From contig NZ_VTOX01000001.1 of NCBI RefSeq assembly GCF_012184415.1, forward strand, positions 558,001 to 622,000: a stretch of 64,000 bases of DNA, in the 5' to 3' direction. Within the stretch, counting starts at the first letter, position 1. Every line of letters begins with the position of its first letter. The notes under the pieces were generated by a model. The model made no database searches, was not told the origin of the DNA, and saw nothing but the letters and a program-made list of their open reading frames with translations. Made by a program: the position numbers and the translations under genes. The stretch is from Ramlibacter lithotrophicus. Its GTDB lineage: Bacteria > Pseudomonadota > Gammaproteobacteria > Burkholderiales > Burkholderiaceae_C. Below, piece after piece: positions 60,601 through 64,000 of the stretch.

Positions 60601-62732
60601 TGAACGGCCAGCCCGGCGAGGCGGCGAGCTTCGATCCGCTGGACCGGCTGATCGCGCGCCAGGCGTACCGGCTGGCCGACTGGCGAGCCGCCAGCGACGA
60701 CGTCAATTACCGCCGCTTCTTCGACGTGAACACGCTGGCCGCCTTGCGCATGGAGCAGGCTTCGGTGTTCGAGGCCACCCACCGGCTGCTGCTGCGCTGG
60801 CTGCAGGGCGGCCAGCTGGCGGCGCTGCGCATCGACCACCCGGACGGGCTGAGCAATCCGCAACAGTATTTCGAGCGGCTGCAGACGCACTACGCGCGCG
60901 GCGCCGCCGTCGCCGGCCACGAGCCGCGAGCCTTGTACCTCGTGGTCGAGAAGATCCTCGCCGAGCACGAAGCGCTGCCCGCCGAGTGGCCGGTCCACGG
61001 CGATACCGGCTACCGCTTCGGCGCGCTGGTGAACGGCCTGTTCGTCGACGGCGCGCGCGAGGAAGCGGTGGACCGCCTGGCACGCGGCTTCACGGGCCGC
61101 ACCGAAAGCTTCGACGAGACCGCCTACGAGTGCCGCAAGCTGATCATCGGCACCTCGCTCACGAGCGAGCTGGGCTGGCTCACCGAGGCTCTGCACCGCA
61201 TCAGCCGCGCCAACCGCCGCACCTGCGACTTCACCCGCACCCGGCTGCGGCTCGCGCTCACCGAAGTGGCCGCGGCCTTCCCGGTCTACCGCACTTACCT
61301 GCGGGCCGATGCCGCGCCGGGCGCCAGCGACCGGCAACACGTCGCCTGGGCCGTCGCGGCCGCGCGGCGCCGGCTGGGCGAGGCCGAGGCCGGCGTCCTG
61401 GAGCACCTGCGCGACGTGCTGCTGGGCGAAGGCGAAGCCGCACTGGCGGAGCCGGCGCAGCGCGCGCGCTTCATCGCCCGCTGGCAGCAGTTCACCTCGC
61501 CGGTGATGGCCAAGTCGGTCGAGGACACCGCGTTCTACCGCTTCCTGCGGCTGGCCTCGCTCAACGAAGTGGGCGGCGATCCGCGCCGCTTCGGCGTCTC
61601 GCCGGCGGCCTTCCACGCGGCCAACCAGGCACGCGTGCGCTTCCGGCCGCACGCCTTGCTCGCCACGTCCACGCACGACAGCAAGCGCGGCGAAGACCTG
61701 CGAGCGCGCATCAACGTGCTGGCCGAGGATCCGGCGCTGTGGCAGGAGAGCGTGGAGCGCATCGCCGGCCTGGCCGAACGCTTCCTGACGCAGGCCGGCG
61801 ACGGACCGGCGCCGAGCCGCAACGACATCTGGCTGGCGTTCCAGACGCTGGCGGGCCTGTGGCCGACCACGCCGCCAGACGACGCGGCGCGCGACGAACT
61901 GCGCCAGCGCGTGCAGGCGTACATGCTCAAGGCCGCCCGCGAGGCCAAGCTGCGTACCAACTGGACCTGCCCCGACACCGCCTACGAGGAAGCGCTGGCC
62001 GGGTACATCGATGCCCTGCTGCGCCCCGGCCAGCCGAACCCCTTCGCCGACGAACTGGACCGCGTCGCCGCACGCATCGCGCCGTTCGGCTTCCGCAACA
62101 GCCTGGCGCAGGTGGCGCTCAAGCTCACCGCGCCGGGTGTACCCGACCTGTACCAGGGCTGCGAGCAGTGGAACTTCAGCCTGGTCGATCCCGACAACCG
62201 GCGGCCGGTGGACTTCGAACGGCTCGCCGTCGACCTGGAAGCCTTGCGCTCGCTCTACGCCGGAGGCTGGCCCAGCCCGGCCGACTGGCGCCAGCTGCAG
62301 GCGCACATCGGCGGCGGCCGGCTCAAGCACCTCGTGACCTGGAGGCTGCTCCAACTGCGGCGCGCCTGGCCGGCGCTGTTTCGCGACGGCGCGTACCTGC
62401 CGCTGGCCGTGTCCGGCGCCGCCGCCGACCATGCGGTCGCCTACGCGCGCCAGCGCGAGGACCAGTCCGTGCTGGTGGTCGCCGCCCGGCTGTCGTATAC
62501 CTTGTGTGGCGGCGACGCCAGCCGCTGGGGCCCGCGGGTGTGGGACGACACGACGCTGCGCCTGGACGAGCAGCAGGCACTGCCGGCGGGAACGGGCCGC
62601 TGGCGCGACTGGCTCACCGGGCGCGAGTTCGACGCCGACTCCGGGGCGCTGCCGCTGGCCCGCCTGTTCCCCGACGCGCACGCCCTGCCGTTCGCCGTGC
62701 TGGTTCCCGCGCAAGGAGGTCCCGCCGCATGA
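57657..62732 (+). CDS. Fused 4-alpha-glucanotransferase and malto-oligosyltrehalose synthase (MalQ-TreY)
   Basis: This single 1691-residue open frame joins two enzymes. Residues 1 to about 715 are a GH77 MalQ: WWGCTVQLYALRSGRNWGIGDFGDL, LRLDHVMSLMRLFW with the nucleophile aspartate, IGEDLGNVAPQMREAM with the catalytic glutamate, and STHDLPTLRGFW. From about residue 728 (CTYRVQFHQGCTFEQV) to the end is a GH13 TreY, with DVVPNHMGVLEADNAWWLDV, LAALRIDHPDGLSNP and TSTHDSKRGEDLRARI. MalQ would lengthen short maltodextrins and TreY would turn their ends into trehalose units for TreZ. A short acidic linker (about 700-727) joins them. Confidence 0.93.
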   Translation: MTQEPPSVSPQVAQLAQRCGVALHYESFWHEEVTVPEPVLRQALAAMGVDPDASEPPPARAALPPIAVATQGRTGELRWPARDGRTVAWTLARDETPDTVLHRGIAVRQGEHHVLALPAGLEMGYWRLVADGDEPGYCLLAVAPERCWVPAALQEGERWWGCTVQLYALRSGRNWGIGDFGDLRRLIEASARHGASFIGLSPLHALFPHRPASASPYSPSSRHALNPMYLDVQSLVDLSGCRPALELVHSESFQARLRALREPELVDYPAVAAAKEEVLRLLWQHFEQHDLAGNTSRGEHFRSFLAQRQETLGRHALFEALQEHLHAADPDVWGWPAWPLEYRDPRSAAARAFARDNASAVQYRFWLQWLCELQLESAQRYARSRGMGLGLYCDLAVGANEGGAETWEQPDLYARGMHAGAPPDALNVLGQDWGLPPMNPMALEAARCRPFIEILRANMRHAGALRLDHVMSLMRLFWTGAQGGTYVRYPLDTLLSILALESHRSQCLIIGEDLGNVAPQMREAMHERALVSYRPLLFERTPEGGYKPPAQWPAQAMAVVSTHDLPTLRGFWLGEDIEIATRLELYPDEAAGEEQVLARAQDRARLLLALQHESLLPAGGTVHPTSLPDASPPFVEAVYAYLARTPCWLVGVQLEDVSGQLVQVNVPGTTEDRFPNWRRKLSLAVDELAGDARFASVAAVLRAERSGPAPADDASSDLPSLESADVPGCTYRVQFHQGCTFEQVTRAVPYLNALGISHLYSAPYLRARPGSTHGYDIVDHTALNPEVGDQESHQRLCDALRRHGMRQMLDVVPNHMGVLEADNAWWLDVLEHGPASDHAMTFDIEWQPAAADMAGRVLLPVLGDHYGRVLEAGEIQLKFEPAAGEFSLHYYGHRFPLDPAHYRDVFEVLPPPPPRDEQEADSHAVVASLIDAFARLPPRDVQDETQRRARVRDTAIHKKNLGRLAQQHGWLAGWIRDCLKHLNGQPGEAASFDPLDRLIARQAYRLADWRAASDDVNYRRFFDVNTLAALRMEQASVFEATHRLLLRWLQGGQLAALRIDHPDGLSNPQQYFERLQTHYARGAAVAGHEPRALYLVVEKILAEHEALPAEWPVHGDTGYRFGALVNGLFVDGAREEAVDRLARGFTGRTESFDETAYECRKLIIGTSLTSELGWLTEALHRISRANRRTCDFTRTRLRLALTEVAAAFPVYRTYLRADAAPGASDRQHVAWAVAAARRRLGEAEAGVLEHLRDVLLGEGEAALAEPAQRARFIARWQQFTSPVMAKSVEDTAFYRFLRLASLNEVGGDPRRFGVSPAAFHAANQARVRFRPHALLATSTHDSKRGEDLRARINVLAEDPALWQESVERIAGLAERFLTQAGDGPAPSRNDIWLAFQTLAGLWPTTPPDDAARDELRQRVQAYMLKAAREAKLRTNWTCPDTAYEEALAGYIDALLRPGQPNPFADELDRVAARIAPFGFRNSLAQVALKLTAPGVPDLYQGCEQWNFSLVDPDNRRPVDFERLAVDLEALRSLYAGGWPSPADWRQLQAHIGGGRLKHLVTWRLLQLRRAWPALFRDGAYLPLAVSGAAADHAVAYARQREDQSVLVVAARLSYTLCGGDASRWGPRVWDDTTLRLDEQQALPAGTGRWRDWLTGREFDADSGALPLARLFPDAHALPFAVLVPAQGGPAA

Positions 62733-64000
62733 AGATCCTGTTCGCCACGCCCGAGTGCGCGCCGTACGTCAAGACCGGCGGCCTCGGCGACGTCAGCGCC
62801 GCGCTGCCGGCCACGCTGGCCCGGATGGGCCACGACGTGCGCCTGCTGATGCCGGCCTACACCGGCATGCGGGTCAGCGGCGAAGTGCTGGACACCATCG
62901 AGCTGCCGCCCGAGGGTCCGTGGCCGGCGGCGCAGTTGCTGCCGGTGAAGACCGCCAACGGCGTGACGCTGCTGCTGCTCGCCTGCCCGCCGCTGTACCA
63001 GCGCAACGGCGGGCCGTACGTCGATTCGCAAGGGCGCGACCACCACGACAACGCGGTGCGCTTCGGTTACCTGAGCCGCGTGGCGGCCGCGCTGGGCACC
63101 GCCGCCAGTCCGTGCCGCGACTGGCGCGCGGACGTGGTCCACGCCAACGACTGGCCCTGCGGGCTGGCCCCGCTGTACCTGGCGCAGGCCCGGCCGGCGG
63201 AGCCGACGGCCGCCAGCGTGATGACCATCCACAACATCGCGTTCCAGGGCATGTTCCCGATGTACACGGCCGACCTGCTCGGCGTGCCGCACCAGTGGCG
63301 CGGCATGGACGGCGTGGAATTCTGGGGCCATGTCTCGATGCTGAAGGCCGGCCTGCAGTTCGCCGACGCGATCACCACGGTGAGCCCGACCTATGCCCGA
63401 GAGATCCAGACCGAGGCCTTCGGCGTCGGGCTGCACGGCGTGCTGCAGGCACGCGCCGGCCGGCTGACCGGCATCCTCAACGGCATCGACACCGATGTCT
63501 GGAATCCCGCCGGCGATGACCTGATTCCGGCGCAGTTCACGGCGCAGGACCTCAAGGGCAAGGCGCTGGACAAGGCGGCGCTGCAACAGCGCTGCGGCCT
63601 CGCCGTGAACCCCAAGGCGATGCTGTTCGGCGTGGTGAGCCGCCTGACCGCGCAAAAAGGGATCGACCTCGTACTGCGCCATCTGGAGCCGCTGCTGGCG
63701 CAAGGCGGCCAGCTCGCGGTGCTGGGCCAGGGTGAGCCGGCGCTGCACGACGCGCTGCAGTCGGCCGCCCAGGCGAACCCCGGCGCGATCGCCGCGACCT
63801 TCGGCTACGACGAGAGCCTGGCCCACCTGATCGAGGCCGGCGCCGACTGCTTCCTGATGCCTTCGCGCTTCGAGCCCTGCGGGCTGAACCAGATGTACAG
63901 CCAGGCGTACGGCACGCCGCCGCTCGTCTCGCCCACCGGCGGGCTGGTGGACTCGGTCGTCGATGCGACCGCCGACCCGGCGCGCGGCACCGGGTTCGTG
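62729..64000 (+). CDS. glgA: Glycogen synthase, 3' end beyond window
   Basis: GlgA transfers glucose from ADP-glucose to growing chains. The first 424 codons are present. They contain the ADP-glucose loop YVKTGGLGDVSAALP (residues 13-27), VHANDWPCGLAPLYL, TIHNIAFQGMF, the GT5 region GILNGIDTDVWNP and VSRLTAQKGIDLVL, and reach the second-domain motif PSRFEPCGLNQMYSQAYGTPPL. An AAGGAGGT site precedes the ATG, which overlaps the stop of the fusion gene. The stop codon is outside the window. Confidence 0.95.
   Translation, partial: MKILFATPECAPYVKTGGLGDVSAALPATLARMGHDVRLLMPAYTGMRVSGEVLDTIELPPEGPWPAAQLLPVKTANGVTLLLLACPPLYQRNGGPYVDSQGRDHHDNAVRFGYLSRVAAALGTAASPCRDWRADVVHANDWPCGLAPLYLAQARPAEPTAASVMTIHNIAFQGMFPMYTADLLGVPHQWRGMDGVEFWGHVSMLKAGLQFADAITTVSPTYAREIQTEAFGVGLHGVLQARAGRLTGILNGIDTDVWNPAGDDLIPAQFTAQDLKGKALDKAALQQRCGLAVNPKAMLFGVVSRLTAQKGIDLVLRHLEPLLAQGGQLAVLGQGEPALHDALQSAAQANPGAIAATFGYDESLAHLIEAGADCFLMPSRFEPCGLNQMYSQAYGTPPLVSPTGGLVDSVVDATADPARGTGFV

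Noticed and set aside
57474-62714. A 1746-codon open frame antisense to the malQ-treY fusion
   Set aside because: Long antisense frames are expected opposite GC-rich genes with strong third-position bias; the translation is low-complexity with no domain, while the plus-strand frame has clear enzyme motifs.

Overview
This 64 kb window is GC-rich bacterial chromosome that looks like a betaproteobacterium of the order Burkholderiales, most likely a Ramlibacter- or Variovorax-like member of the Comamonadaceae. The clues are the aerobic benzoyl-CoA (box) genes with a BoxR regulator, two branched-chain-amino-acid-type ABC transporters tied to acyl-CoA ligases, a lexA gene with CTGT-N8-ACAG type operators, and a long glycogen/trehalose cluster. 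The assignment is inferred from gene content; no rRNA or taxonomic marker was compared.

Layout. 0-8.3 kb is housekeeping: sodB and xseA, then exbB-exbD-lpxK-Trm112-kdsB-adk with overlapping or closely spaced genes, an asparaginase, and lexA behind two tandem SOS boxes. 8.3-19.9 kb holds catabolic genes: a D-2-hydroxyacid dehydrogenase, an MFS transporter, a 3-hydroxyacyl-CoA dehydrogenase, an enoyl-CoA hydratase, a Crp/Fnr regulator, a phosphotransferase/acyl-CoA dehydrogenase pair, a glutathione transferase and an acyl-CoA synthetase. 19.9-24.6 kb is the first Liv-type ABC transporter. 24.8-33.7 kb is accessory: a frameshifted serralysin-like metalloprotease, a degenerate GGDEF membrane protein, two tandem small membrane proteins, and a four-gene minus-strand operon for a double-glycine secreted peptide. 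Two tRNA genes (Arg-TCT, Pro-TGG) bound this region. 34.2-45.4 kb is benzoate uptake and activation plus the first ring-activation steps: boxR-boxC-boxB on the minus strand, and a flavodoxin, benzoate-CoA ligase and a second Liv transporter on the plus strand, from overlapping divergent promoters. 45.5-50.1 kb contains a 277-bp MITE-like element, an ArsM-like methyltransferase, a DsrE protein, a DUF4395-like protein, a broken histidine kinase and an intact sigma-54-dependent response regulator. 50.4-64 kb is the overlapping cluster glgB-glgC-glgX-treZ-(malQ-treY fusion)-glgA, which runs off the window.

The best candidate for an undescribed system is the operon at 28.8-33.6 kb. It encodes an HlyD-type adaptor, an ABC exporter with an N-terminal C39 peptidase domain, a 121-residue precursor with a textbook double-glycine leader and a glycine-rich, ColV-like core, and a TraB/PrgY/GumN-family protein translationally coupled to the precursor. 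Since TraB/PrgY proteins restrain peptide pheromones in enterococci, a role for the last gene in handling or resisting the peptide is a testable idea, not a shown fact.

Several genes carry single-base lesions (serralysin, histidine kinase twice, possibly one small membrane protein, and the livH start codon). These are either real decay or consensus errors in the assembly, and raw reads would settle which.
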